From Gloeopeniophorella convolvens (Eukaryota; Basidiomycota; Agaricomycetes; Russulales): a stretch of DNA of 64,000 bases. Numbering within the stretch: position 1 is the stretch's first letter; every line of letters starts with the position of its first letter. The notes beneath the pieces are model-generated. The model saw only the letters and a program-made list of their open reading frames with translations. It had not been told where the DNA came from and searched no databases. The position numbers and the translations under genes were made by a program. The stretch covers positions 62,001 to 126,000 of the forward strand of contig WTXD01000027.1 of NCBI GenBank assembly GCA_022496205.1, given 5' to 3'. Shown here piece by piece: positions 1 to 9,273 of this stretch.

Positions 1-2
1 GG

Positions 3-188
3 CCCGAGTCGCCGACGGACGACGGCGACGGCGAGGGAGACGGTGAGGGAGACGAGGACGCGGACGAGGACGAGGGCCTCGACCTCGACGCGGACATGGA
101 GGACTTGGACGCGAACACGACGGCCGAGACGGACGACTTTGACGAGACGGACGACGGCGAGCTCGACGCGGGCTCGATCGACGAGTAA
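3..188 (+). CDS. C-terminus of an unidentified protein with acidic tail (partial)
   Basis: An open frame enters the window from the left and stops at TAA 186-188. The visible 61 codons are almost entirely Asp, Glu, Gly and Thr and end in GSIDE. Acidic C-terminal tails of this sort occur in many chromatin, ribosome-biogenesis and transcription proteins, so no identity can be given from the tail alone. The other frames here give Arg/Thr-rich translations that look like shadows. A polyadenylation-like AATAAA lies further downstream near 387-392. The next gene on the right converges on this one with only about 270 bp between them. Confidence 0.6.
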   Translation, partial: PESPTDDGDGEGDGEGDEDADEDEGLDLDADMEDLDANTTAETDDFDETDDGELDAGSIDE

Positions 189-456
189 CGCGGGCAGATG
201 TGACGGTGAGTTGTGGCCAGCGCGCACGCCCGACTAACGTGGCGTGTATAATCGCGGCGGCTGCAGGAGATGGAGCGCGGCGACCACACGCCTCGCGCTC
301 AGAATACTTGCCTCGAGCGCTGCGCGCGCATGGACACTCATACACCATCCCATTTCCCGCTCCGAGTGTGCCTCTGACCGCCCTCGAATAAATTATGCGA
401 TACATAGATACCTCTAACCGTCCCAGCAAGTTGCAGCTTGCACCTGACCCAACCCC

Positions 457-2589
457 TCACTCCGGATCCTGCCCGCCCGCCGCCGACCCACCGCGCCGCG
501 GACTCCCCGCAGGCGGCAACAGCGGCCGGATCCACAGCCTGACATGCCCCGCGCGCGTCGCGGTCAGCAGCCAGCGCGGCAAGAACGCCGCGGCGGTCGG
601 CAGGTCCGCCTCGAGCGGCTTGACGAGCACCGGCTGCACGATCGCCACCTCGGTGCGCGACGGCGCGGGGTGGTAGCGCTCTGCGGGCGGCGCGGGTGCG
701 TCGGGCGGGAGCGCCTGCGAGCGGCGCGCGGAAAGGGAGAGTGTCGAGGCGACCGAGAGGCGGTGGTGGTGCGCGTGCAGCTTCGGGCGGTGCAGGATGC
801 CGCTCGAAAAGTCCCACTGCAGGGGGTGAGAGTGACGAGGAGGGAGAGGGACGGCACGACGCACGAGGATGAGCTTGTTGTCCTCGCCGACGCTCGCGAA
901 GCGGTACGTGCGGCCGTCGCAGCGCACGTCGTCGAACGCGAGCGCGGAGAGGAAGGACGAGTGGCCCTGGCAGCGCGCGATCACGCGCTGCTCCCACGGC
1001 GAGAAGATGTTCACCAGGTCGTCCTGCCCGCCGGTCTGCCGCGCACACGCGTCCGCGTCAGCTTTCGACGCGGGCAGCGGGACGCGGGACGCACAATGAT
1101 GAAGCGGCCGTCGGGCGACCATGCGACGCAAGTGAGCGCGCCAAAGTATGCGGCGTAGCAGTCGACGAGCCTCGCGGCGCCGAGTCCTAGTCAGCCAGCG
1201 CATGGGGACACACAGAGGGAGAGAGCGTGCGCACTGCTCCGCCAGCGTGTCGATCACGCGCAGACACCCGTCCTCCGAGATGGCCGCGACGTACTTGACG
1301 TCGGGCGAGAATACAAAGTCTGCGGCGGCGCGGCCGCGGTCAGCTGGCTCGCCATTCCCAGAGAGACACGGGCACGCACCAACGATGCTGCGCCGCGCGA
1401 CGCGCCAGTGGCTGACCGGGTTCTTCGTCGTCTTGTCCTTGTCGCCGCGCCCGCCCGCGCCGGCAGCGTGCGCGGGGTGCCACGGCGGGATGGAGACAAA
1501 GACGCTGTCGAGCGGATTCCACTCGCCGTTGCCGCCGCCGGGCACGAACGCGCCGTCGTCGCGGTCCTTGTCGTACACGATGATCGTGCCGTCCGCGTGC
1601 GAGACGAGAAACAGGTTCGGCGAGGACGGCACCCAGCGCACGGCGGTGCACGGCGAGTTCGTGATGCGGCCCTGCGCGCGGGCCCGGTCAGCGGGGCAGG
1701 GAGAGCGCAAGGCGGGAGGCGCACCTGCTTGTTCAGCCGTGCGTAGCGCGAGTTGATCGGGTCTGCGTGTGCGTGTGTGCGCGGGGTGAGATGCATGCTG
1801 GCGCGTGGCGGGCGCACGCACCGAACCAGATGAGGTCGCCCGTGTGGAAGCCGATGATCACGTCGAGGTGCTCATGCGAGAGCGTCGCCCTGTTCACGTC
1901 GTGGCACGTCGGGTGCGCCGCAAACGCGACGCGCGCGAGCGGCTCCTGCGTGCGCGCCGCCCGTCAGCACCGCGCACCGGCACCCTCCGCCGCGGCGGGC
2001 GCACCTTGGCCTTCGCACCGGCCTCGACCCAGTAAAAGTTCTTCGCCGAGTTGTAGAAGAGAAAGGTCACCTCGCCCTGCTTGGCCGCGAGCGCGCGCGC
2101 GAGGCCCTCGGCGCTCTGCAGGCGCGTGATGAACGTCGACGACGTCGTGCGCATGTTGTGCTTCGGGCGCGTGAGCGGGCGGCGCTTCCCGCCGCCGCCC
2201 GGCGCGCCCGCGGGGGGGCCAAAGAGGCCGCGCGGGGGGTCGGGGCCAGCTGCGGGCGTCGGGGGCGTGGCGTCGCGGTCCTGGGGCGGGTCCGGCGGCG
2301 GGGAGCCTGACGCCGCGGCGGCGGCGTCGTCGGGGGTGTCGCTGCTGGAGACGGAGACGCCGTCGTGCGCGGCGCCCCGGGCGTTGTCCTTCCAGAAGTC
2401 CTTGCCGCCGCCGAGGAGCTGGCCGAGGCTCTGCGCGGCGGGCTTGGGCGCGGGGAAGCGGACGGTGGCGGTGGAGAGGCGGGTCGGGTAGGTCGGCGTG
2501 GGCGCGTTGTGGGTGACGGGGATCGGCTTGTGGTCCTCGGTGACCGAGTAGACGCCCTCGGGCGCGACAAAGGTGAGCTCGCTCTCCAT
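457..2589 (-). CDS. creC: CreC/WDR20-family WD40 protein (carbon catabolite repression)
   Basis: This gene encodes a WD40 protein of the CreC/WDR20 family. In Aspergillus, CreC binds and stabilises the deubiquitinase CreB in carbon catabolite repression; WDR20 activates USP12/46 in animals. The N-terminal exon (from ATG 2589) gives about 195 residues with a Pro/Ser-rich linker and then FITRLQSAEGLARAL. Family hallmarks follow in order: HLDVIIGFHTGDLIWF, DPINSRYARLNKQ, VRWVPSSPNLFLVSHADG, then FSPDVKYVAAISEDGCLRV, and the last exon with GQDDLVNIFSPWE and a blade ending HVRLWIRP. Clear GT-AG introns read at 1946-2004, 1763-1821 and 1672-1724; more introns lie at lower coordinates. The stop is TGA at 457-459. 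Exon joins are approximate, but family assignment rests on several long conserved blocks. Confidence 0.85.
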
Positions 2590-2757
2590 CGCGGGCGGCG
2601 TGGCGAGCAGCGAGGGGCGACGTAGCGAACAGCGAGGAGCTAGTCGAGATCACTGGCAGCAGCGACCCGCAGTCAGTGGTAGTTAATTGTAACCGTCAAG
2701 TCCGCGCTAGGCTCGCCCGGATCTTATCCCCTCTCTCTTTCTTCCTCCTCGCTCACC

Positions 2758-4355
2758 ATGTTCGCCCGCGCAGCTCGCCGCCTCCGCCCCTCGCGACCGC
2801 GCACCGCGCCTGGCGCACGACGCTGCGAGTCGACCGACGCCGAGCCCCCGCCCGCAGGCGGCCACCTGCCCTCCATCGCGACCTCCAAGCTCCTCCGCAC
2901 CACCCGCGACGCCGCCCTCCGCGCGCCCGGCATCCGCTGGCTCGAGGACGACCCCCGCGGGCCGCTCCAGGACACCGTCGGCGGCCGCGAGACGCGCAAG
3001 ATGAACGTCTACCAGGCCGTGCGCGACGCGATGAGGTGCCGTCGCTGTCGTGCACACAGTCTGCTTGGTAGCTCATGTGCGCGCGGCGCTCAGCATCGCG
3101 CTCGCGAAGGACGACAACGCCATCGTGTTTGGCGAGGACGTCGCGTTTGGCGGCGTCTTTCGCTGCACCATGGCACGTCGTCCTCCCTCGCTACTGTCAG
3201 TTCGCCCGCTAACCGATACACCCCGCACGGCAGGGCCTCGCAGAAGAGTTTGGTGCGTCGTCGCCCGGCCGGACCTAAAGCCACGGCCCTGACACTTACG
3301 CGCGCTTGGCAGGCCGCGAGCGCGTCTTCAACACGCCGCTGTCCGAGCAGGGCATCGCGGGCTTCGGCATCGGCGTCGCCGCGATGGGCCACACCGCCAT
3401 CGCGGAGATCCAGTTCTCGGACTACATCTACCCCGCGTTTGACCAGGTGCGCGCCGCGCGCCACCCGCCCCCGTGCGCCGTGCGGCTGACGCGCGTGCAG
3501 CTCGTGAACGAGGCGGCCAAGTTCCGCTACCGCAGCGGCGGGCAGTTCAACGTCGGCGGGCTCACCGTGCGCACGCCGGCCATGTCTGTCGGCCACGGCG
3601 GGTTGTACCACTCGCAGAGCCCCGAGGGCTTCTTCATGGGCGCGTCCGGGCTCAAGGTGCGTCCCCACGACGCCAACCACGCCACGCCACCGCTGAGGCC
3701 CGCGCGCGCAGGTCGTCATCCCGCGCTCGCCGATCCAGGCCAAGGGCCTGCTGCTCGCGGCGATCCGCGACCCGAACCCGGTGATCTTCATGGAGCCCAA
3801 GGTCCTCTACCGCTCCGCCGTCGAGCAGGTGCCGATCGACGACTACGAGCTGCCGCTCGGGCGCGCGGAGGTCCTGCGCAGCGGCGCAGACCTGACGCTG
3901 CTCGCGTGGGGCACGCCGCTGTACCACTGCGAGACGGCGCTGTCGCTGCTGGAGGCGCCGCCGCCCGCGCTCGCGCCGCTCGTGCCCGCGGCTGCCCGCG
4001 GCGCGCGCGTTGAGCTGATCGACCTGCGCACGGTGCTGCCGTGGGACGCGGAGACGGTGCTCGAGAGCGTGCGGCGCACGGGGCGGCTCGTCGTCGTGCA
4101 CGAGGCGGGCCAGACGGGCGGCGCGGGCGCGGAGATCGCGGCGGAGGTGCAGCGGCGCGCGTTTCTGAGCCTGCACGCGCCGGTGCGGCGCGTCGCTGGC
4201 TGGGAGTGCGTGCCCCCGTTCCTTGTCATCCTCGTCCCGTGTGCGGTGCTGATACGAGTGTCGGTAGCACGCCCATCGGGCTGCAGTACGAAAAGTTCAT
4301 CCTGCCGGACCCAATTCGGATTTTGGACGCGATGGTGGAGACGCTGGCGTACTAG
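2758..4355 (+). CDS. BCKDHB: 2-oxoisovalerate dehydrogenase E1 beta subunit (BCKDH complex)
   Basis: Beta subunit of the thiamine-diphosphate E1 component of the mitochondrial branched-chain 2-oxoacid dehydrogenase, which decarboxylates the 2-oxoacids of valine, leucine and isoleucine. The N-terminus is Arg/Ala-rich with few acidic residues, as expected for a mitochondrial presequence. Conserved blocks in order: [83 protein letters not shown], then [17 protein letters not shown] and the transketolase C-terminal domain with [16 protein letters not shown] and [16 protein letters not shown]. The protein ends [18 protein letters not shown] plus a short tail, TAG 4353-4355. About five short introns interrupt it. 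The HSQSPE block favours the branched-chain enzyme over the pyruvate dehydrogenase beta subunit. Confidence 0.92.
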
Positions 4356-4454
4356 GTGCGCGCGGGGGATATTTTTGTATCATAACACACCAATAAGTAC
4401 CAGCTGTATATACAATCAACGGTGGAAGGATTTAAACTGGACTGAACAAAAAAG

Positions 4455-4547
4455 CGACACCAGCAGGACTCGAACCTGCGCTCCCAGAGGGAAACAGATA
4501 AGACGTTTAGTTCGAATCTGTCGCCGTAACCACTTGGCTATAGTGCC
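4455..4547 (-). tRNA. tRNA-Ser (anticodon CGA) with 11-nt intron
   Basis: Read on the minus strand, the acceptor 5' strand GGCACTA (4541-4547) pairs with the 3' strand TGGTGTC next to discriminator G at 4455. The D-arm, anticodon stem ACAGA/TCTGT, a long variable arm (CCC/GGG pairing, typical of serine tRNA) and the T-arm around TTCGAGT are all present. Loop TTCGAA gives anticodon CGA. An 11-nt intron at 4500-4510 sits one base 3' of the anticodon, the canonical eukaryotic position. Six T residues on the transcribed strand (4448-4453) just after the gene form the Pol III terminator. Confidence 0.93.
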
Positions 4548-4655
4548 TTGCTAATCATCCCCTTCCACGTGTCTGTTGACCCGCTCCGCCTCACCGTCAA
4601 CGGCTTCACCGTGTCCGCGCGCTCGACTCTGTCGCGAACGACGACGACGACGACG

Positions 4656-6091
4656 ATGAGCACAACACCACCACTAACACTGCACATCTGGCCCGGCGCA
4701 TGGGGCCTCCCCTCGCGCGAACCCGCCAGCCTCGCCGCCGCGCTCTACCTCCAGCTCGCCCTCCCCGGCCGCTTCGCGCTCCAGGCCTGCGCGGACCCCG
4801 ACGCGTCTCCGACCGGTGCGCCCCCTCTTCCCTCCCTGCCTTCCGTAGCTGCGCCTGACGGCACCAGGGCAGCTGCCGTACCTGACGCACGGGCACCACG
4901 CCGTCGGCGGGTTCGCGTCCGTCGCGCGGTACGTTGCGGGACTCGCACCCGCGTCCGTCCCGCGCGTCGCACGTGAGGACGGTACCACGGACAACGACGA
5001 CGATGACCCGTTCTCGGCGGACGTCGACGTGATGCTCAGCGCGCAGGAGCGCGCCCAGCGTACGGCATGGCTCGCACACGCCGAACGTGCGCTCGGCGAC
5101 CTCGTGGTGCGCCGCCCGTCCTCCTCTCCTCTCCTCGCGCGCCGGTCCTGACCGGCGCAGGCACACGTGTTCTTCTCCCTCCCCGCGAACTACGACGCGC
5201 TGACGGGCCCCACGCTCGCGGCGCTGTACGGCGCGCCGCAGCGGCTGTACGTCCCTGCGCGCGTGCGCGCGGCGTACCAGGCGCGGCTCGAGGCCAGCGG
5301 GCTGTGGGCGCTGCCGGGAGAGGAGGTCGAGGAGGAGGCGCCGGCGCCGCGCAAGTTTGGAGATAAGAAGGAAGAGAAGAAGCAGGACCCTAAGCGGACG
5401 TTCAAGAGCGCGTTTGAGCGCGAGCGGGTGCGTGCGTGTGCGTGTGCGCGGGATGCTCGTGCAGCTCACGTAGCACCCGTAGGTACTCGAGCGCGCGCGC
5501 GCAGCGTTCGACCTGTACGCGCGCCTGCTAGGCGACAAGCGTTATTTCTTCTACGACCGGTACGTCGCGCACGTGCCCCTCCGTCCCTCTGCACGCTTAC
5601 ACACTCGCAGCCCGACGTCGCTCGACCTCGTCCTCGCCGCGCACGTGCTGCTGCTCGTCGACGCGCCACTGCCCGACCCGCTGCTCGCGCCGCTGCTGAG
5701 CAACACGCACCCGACGCTCCTCGCGCACGCGCGGCGCGTGCTCGCCGCCGCGGCGCCACGCACACCTACCCTTCCCACGCCGGGCTACAGCCTCAGCGCA
5801 CTGCTGCCATACCCGAGCGTGCGGGCGTGGTGGGCGCGCTGCGGCGCAGAGACGAGCGCGGAGGAGCGCCGGTACGCGCGCGCGCGGTGGCACTGGGCGG
5901 GGCTTGCGCTGCTGGGCGCGGTGGGGTATGTCGCGCTGTACGCGCCGCGGATGAGGGTCGTCCGGGTGCGCGATGCGGACGGGGATGTGCAGCTGGGGTT
6001 TGTGGTTGGGGACGGCGATGTCGGAGACGCGGAGGAAGAGGAGGAAGAGGTTGAGGCTGGGGCTGGAGAGGGCGCAGCTGAGCAGACTTGA
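4656..6091 (+). CDS. SAM37: SAM37/metaxin-like mitochondrial outer-membrane sorting subunit
   Basis: Likely subunit of the mitochondrial SAM complex, which inserts beta-barrel proteins into the outer membrane. The N-terminus after ATG 4656 (LTLHIWPGAWGLPSREP, then LAAALYLQLALPGRF, LPYLTHGHHAVGGFAS) matches the metaxin/Tom37 thioredoxin-like fold, including the Gly-Leu-Pro-Ser turn. After an acidic linker and an AERALGDLV helix come a GST-C-like helical part (FFYDR, then TSLDLVLAAHVLLLVDAPLP) and one hydrophobic segment WAGLALLGAVGYVALY near the C-terminus, consistent with a tail anchor. A Lys-rich stretch precedes the middle intron. The C-terminus is Glu/Gly-rich and ends at TGA 6089-6091. 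The upstream in-frame codons back to 4548 overlap the tRNA, so 4656 is chosen as start. Confidence 0.82.
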
Positions 6092-6301
6092 GGACCACCA
6101 TCTACACTTTCACGTCTCGTTTTCCATTTGTTTGCTAAGTCGTGTTTTCAGTTGCAATCGCATATTGAACGAGTTGTGTCCCGTGCGCTGTGTCGTGTGT
6201 CCGGGCCGGGGCGCGCGATGACGCGAGCCGCTCTTGCTCGCCTCAGCGGCGACGCCGTTCGCGATAACTCTCTCTTCCACTTGCCCTCATCTGCGCCCGC
6301 A

Positions 6302-7599
6302 ATGGCCCCGCTGCGCCTCCGCCACCCAAAGGGCGTCTCGACCCTCCAGCTCGACCCAGAGAACGCAACAGTGCAAGACCTGCTTCAAGCCATCTTCTCC
6401 ACCTCCGAGATCGCGCCCTCGGCACAAGATCGTGCGCCGCCCCGCCCTCCCACTCACCCGCCCACCGTTCCACTCACGCCCATCCGCAGTGAAGGCAGGC
6501 TACCCCCCGCGCGCGCTGACCGCTGTCGTCCCCGAGCTCCCGCTCGCGAGCCTCGGCCTCGCCCCGGGCGAGCAGCTCATCGTCACGCAGAAGGCCGCTC
6601 CGAGCACGAGCGTGCACACGCGCCCCACTGCGCCGCCGCTTCCGGCCAACCCTCGCGCGGCGATCGTCAACCCGCCCGCGTCGGTCCCGCCGCCCGCGCC
6701 TGCGCCCGCGCGGAGCAGCCCCGGCGAGCCGGAGCACGTCCGGACGGAGGGCGGGTACCTCGTGCATCGTGTGCGTGCGCGGACACGGTCGCGGGAACGG
6801 GGCGCTGATACGGGTGATTTGGGGATGCGCAGGTTGTGCCGGACGACAACTCGTGCCTGTTCGCGTCGGTCGCGCTCGTGTTTGAGCAGGACATCCGCCG
6901 TGCGCCGGCGGTAAGGCAGGGTGCGTCGCCCTTGCTGCATGTGGTCTGCCAGATGTGGTGCTGATCGTGCTTCGCAGTCGTCGCCGAGGCGATCCGGAAG
7001 GACCCCGAGACGTGGAGCGACGCCATCCTGGGGTGCGCCTTCCCCGGCTTACCACGAACCCAGGAAGCACCGAGCACTGACCGGAACCGCCCGCAGCCGC
7101 CCGCGCGACGACTACATCCGCACGATCCTCTCGCCAAACTCGTGGGGCGGCGCGATCGAGCTCACCATCCTCGCCGCGCACTACGGCGCGGAGATCGCGA
7201 GCATCGACGTCGAGACGGGGCGCGTCGACCGCTTCGGCGCGGGGCGCACGCGCGGCCTGCTCGTGTACTCGGGGATCCACTACGACGCGGCGGTGCTTGC
7301 GCCCGCGCCGGGTGCGCCGCCCGAGTTCTGCGCGAGCGTCGTGCCCGCCGACGGCGCGGAGGGCGCGCGCGTGCTCCAGGCGCTGCAGGCGCTCGCGAGC
7401 GCGCTGCGCGCGAAGCGGGCGTACACGAACACGGCGACGTTTGAGCTCAAATGCGAGGTGCGTGGCATGTTGGTGTGTGTGTGGGCGGGGTTTGTCCTGA
7501 CGCGGGTGTGGACAGGAGTGCGGGAAGGGGCTGAAGGGGGAGAAAGAGGCGCGTGCGCATGCGGCGGAGACGGGGCACGTCAAGTTTGGCGAGTTCTAA
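6302..7599 (+). CDS. OTU1: OTU1/YOD1 ubiquitin thioesterase
   Basis: Deubiquitinase of the OTU family that works with Cdc48/p97 in ER-associated degradation. Order of domains: N-terminal ubiquitin-like/UBX-like domain (MAPLRLRHPKGVSTLQL, APGEQLIV), a Pro-rich linker, OTU catalytic domain with the Asp-Asn-Ser-Cys box (VPDDNSCLFASVAL, catalytic Cys near 6860) and the His box SGIHYDAAVL (near 7275), and a C-terminal C2H2 finger rebuilt across the last intron as C-x2-C with AHAAETGHVKFGEF. ATG 6302 starts the UBX-like domain. First intron joins SAQD to LKAGYPPR; the final intron keeps GAG/GAG so that the zinc finger is C-x2-C. TAA 7597-7599. All catalytic residues appear intact. Confidence 0.92.
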
Positions 7600-7639
7600 G
7601 TGTCGTTGTCGTTGTCGTCGCCGTTGTTGTCGTTGGCTC

Positions 7640-7919
7640 TAAGTTGCGGATCGGTGTACTCGGATACAAAAAGGAAATTGTGACACCATGACTCGACTCC
7701 CTCATCACGCGGCGCCCGCTCCCGCAGTCGACCTTCACAAACTCTTCGTTCTCCTGTGCGGTGTCGTCAATCCACTTCCAAGCGCTCTCCCGCACAAAGT
7801 CCCCACAGCGCATCCTCCAGCCGCGCCGCGCCCGCGCTCCACACGTACACCTGCGCGCGCACGGGCGGCTGCAACGCGCTAGGCGGGTGGTAGCGCTCAC
7901 GTCTTATCTTATCGCGCAT
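7640..7919 (-). pseudogene. AIG2-like (gamma-glutamylcyclotransferase-type) C-terminal fragment, frameshifted
   Basis: On the minus strand one frame gives RYHPPSALQPPVRAQVYVW followed by LEDALW (to 7803); after one extra G (7802) the next frame continues DFVRESAWKW, IDDTAQENEEFVKVD. Together this is the pattern of the C-terminal part of fungal AIG2-like proteins (Tyr-Val-Trp, then Leu-Glu, Trp, Phe-Val-Arg-Glu, Trp-Lys-Trp). The N-terminal half with the BtrG/AIG2 Gly loop is not found upstream (7920-8400). The fragment is therefore truncated and frameshifted. ATG 7919 is in frame but may be fortuitous. The 3' end overlaps sequence just after OTU1. Identification is from memory of the family pattern, not a search. 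Confidence 0.45.
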
Positions 7920-8418
7920 AGATTGGATCGAAGGCACGGTACAGACCAGGCGCTGATTCGACGCGGGGCAAGGACAACTCGGAGTCGTCCATTCGATTCT
8001 ACTAAGATAGGTAGATCGGCAACACAGACGCTATAATACAAATGATTGCAACGGAACCGGAGACGATGGTATCAGAAGATGTGCCGGTGGTAGTGGCAGC
8101 TAGGGCTACAGATAGCAGTCGACAATGTTAGGGCCTTGGGCAGTGGAGGTATGGTACTGTGCGTGATAACAGAAGCAAGATGATGGCGACATTCAGGCGG
8201 TAACGGACCCGCGGGCGTCGTGGTGAAGCAAGAGAAGGAACACTACAAATACATATACCGGGGAGAAGGTGAGCGGCCGACGAGGAGGTGCCGCTACTCA
8301 AATTTCTTTGATAAGCCTGTGCCACAGTATATCAGGACTGCCGTCGCGCAGGGGATATGGAGGGCTCTTACCTTGTGCCCGGGTGGGGGAAGAAAGAGTT
8401 GACACGAGCGAGAGGCGT
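7920..8418. other. Intergenic, no gene seen
   Basis: Only short frames lie here. No missing N-terminal half of the AIG2-like fragment, no tRNA and no repeat were recognised. It serves as the 3' flank of the zinc-finger gene. Confidence 0.5.
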
Positions 8419-9273
8419 TCAAATCTTGCGCTTCTTGCTGGGGGGCGCCTCACCGGCCTTCAGCCGTGCAAGAGCCCTCTTCGCCCCAGGATTCGCATCC
8501 AACCACTCTTCAGGGATCCTATCATGTTCCCGCACCGGGTGCTGGGACTCAATGTGCCGGAAGAGTGAGTCCGACCTTGGGCTATGCAGCAAATCAGATT
8601 GGCGTCCAGCACCCGCAAGAATTGGAGGAGCACACACCATGCGAACCCGCAGAGCGGGCACCGTTCTCCCTCGAGCGGGGGGAGATTCGCAATCCTTCTA
8701 TGCCGTCTCGTCATGAAATGGCGGCGGAGGCTTTCGTCCTTAAGACCTCGGCAGCAAGGGAAAAGCTCCTGCGTGCCAAGGCGCAGGCTGTCAGCAATGA
8801 CTGAGGTGAGAATTTGATGGGACGCCTACCGAGGGGTGGACGCGACTTGCGAAATTCCCCCTGCGCCTCCCAGGGATGTCGGTAACCTGGGGGACGGCCG
8901 GCACCTGTGGGCCGGGATTCTGTCCTTCTTGCTCAAAGTCGAAGCTGAAGGCGGCTGGTTGGTCTGCACCGAAGACCAGCGGGAGCCGGGGCTCATTGAA
9001 TCCGACGGTGTTAGGCGACGAACTCGGCCCTGGAAGGTAGAGCTCGGCGTCGGTCGATGAGCCGTCGAGCGTGGGTGTGGTGATGGCCGGGGAGGTGCTG
9101 GGCCCGGGAAGACCAAACTCGAAGGAATCGGCATGTCCACTCGCATCCACCGGCGACTCGTCAGGTGTGGGCAGGCCGTCGTTAACGTAGGTGTACGTGT
9201 CGAGCAGGATGTTGAGCGTCTGCTCGAATTCCGGGTCGAATCCGGCATTGTCTTCGGGACAGAGGTTGCACAT
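8419..9273 (-). CDS. C2H2 zinc-finger protein, putative transcription factor
   Basis: Start ATG 9273 (MCNLCPEDNAGFDPEF). The first exon encodes about 148 residues rich in Pro, Ser, Asp and Glu, resembling a disordered acidic activation region. An intron at 8769-8829 (phase 0) leads to LFPCCRGLKDESLRRHF with MTRRH, an imperfect finger whose first Cys pair is adjacent rather than spaced. A second intron at 8582-8637 joins CPLCGFAC to PRSDSLFRHIESQH, which completes a standard C-x2-C-x12-H-x4-H finger. The C-terminus has a basic KKRK cluster just before TGA 8419-8421, a likely nuclear localisation signal. Two-finger C-terminal proteins of this sort are common in Agaricomycetes and mostly uncharacterised; the target is unknown. 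Confidence 0.7.
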
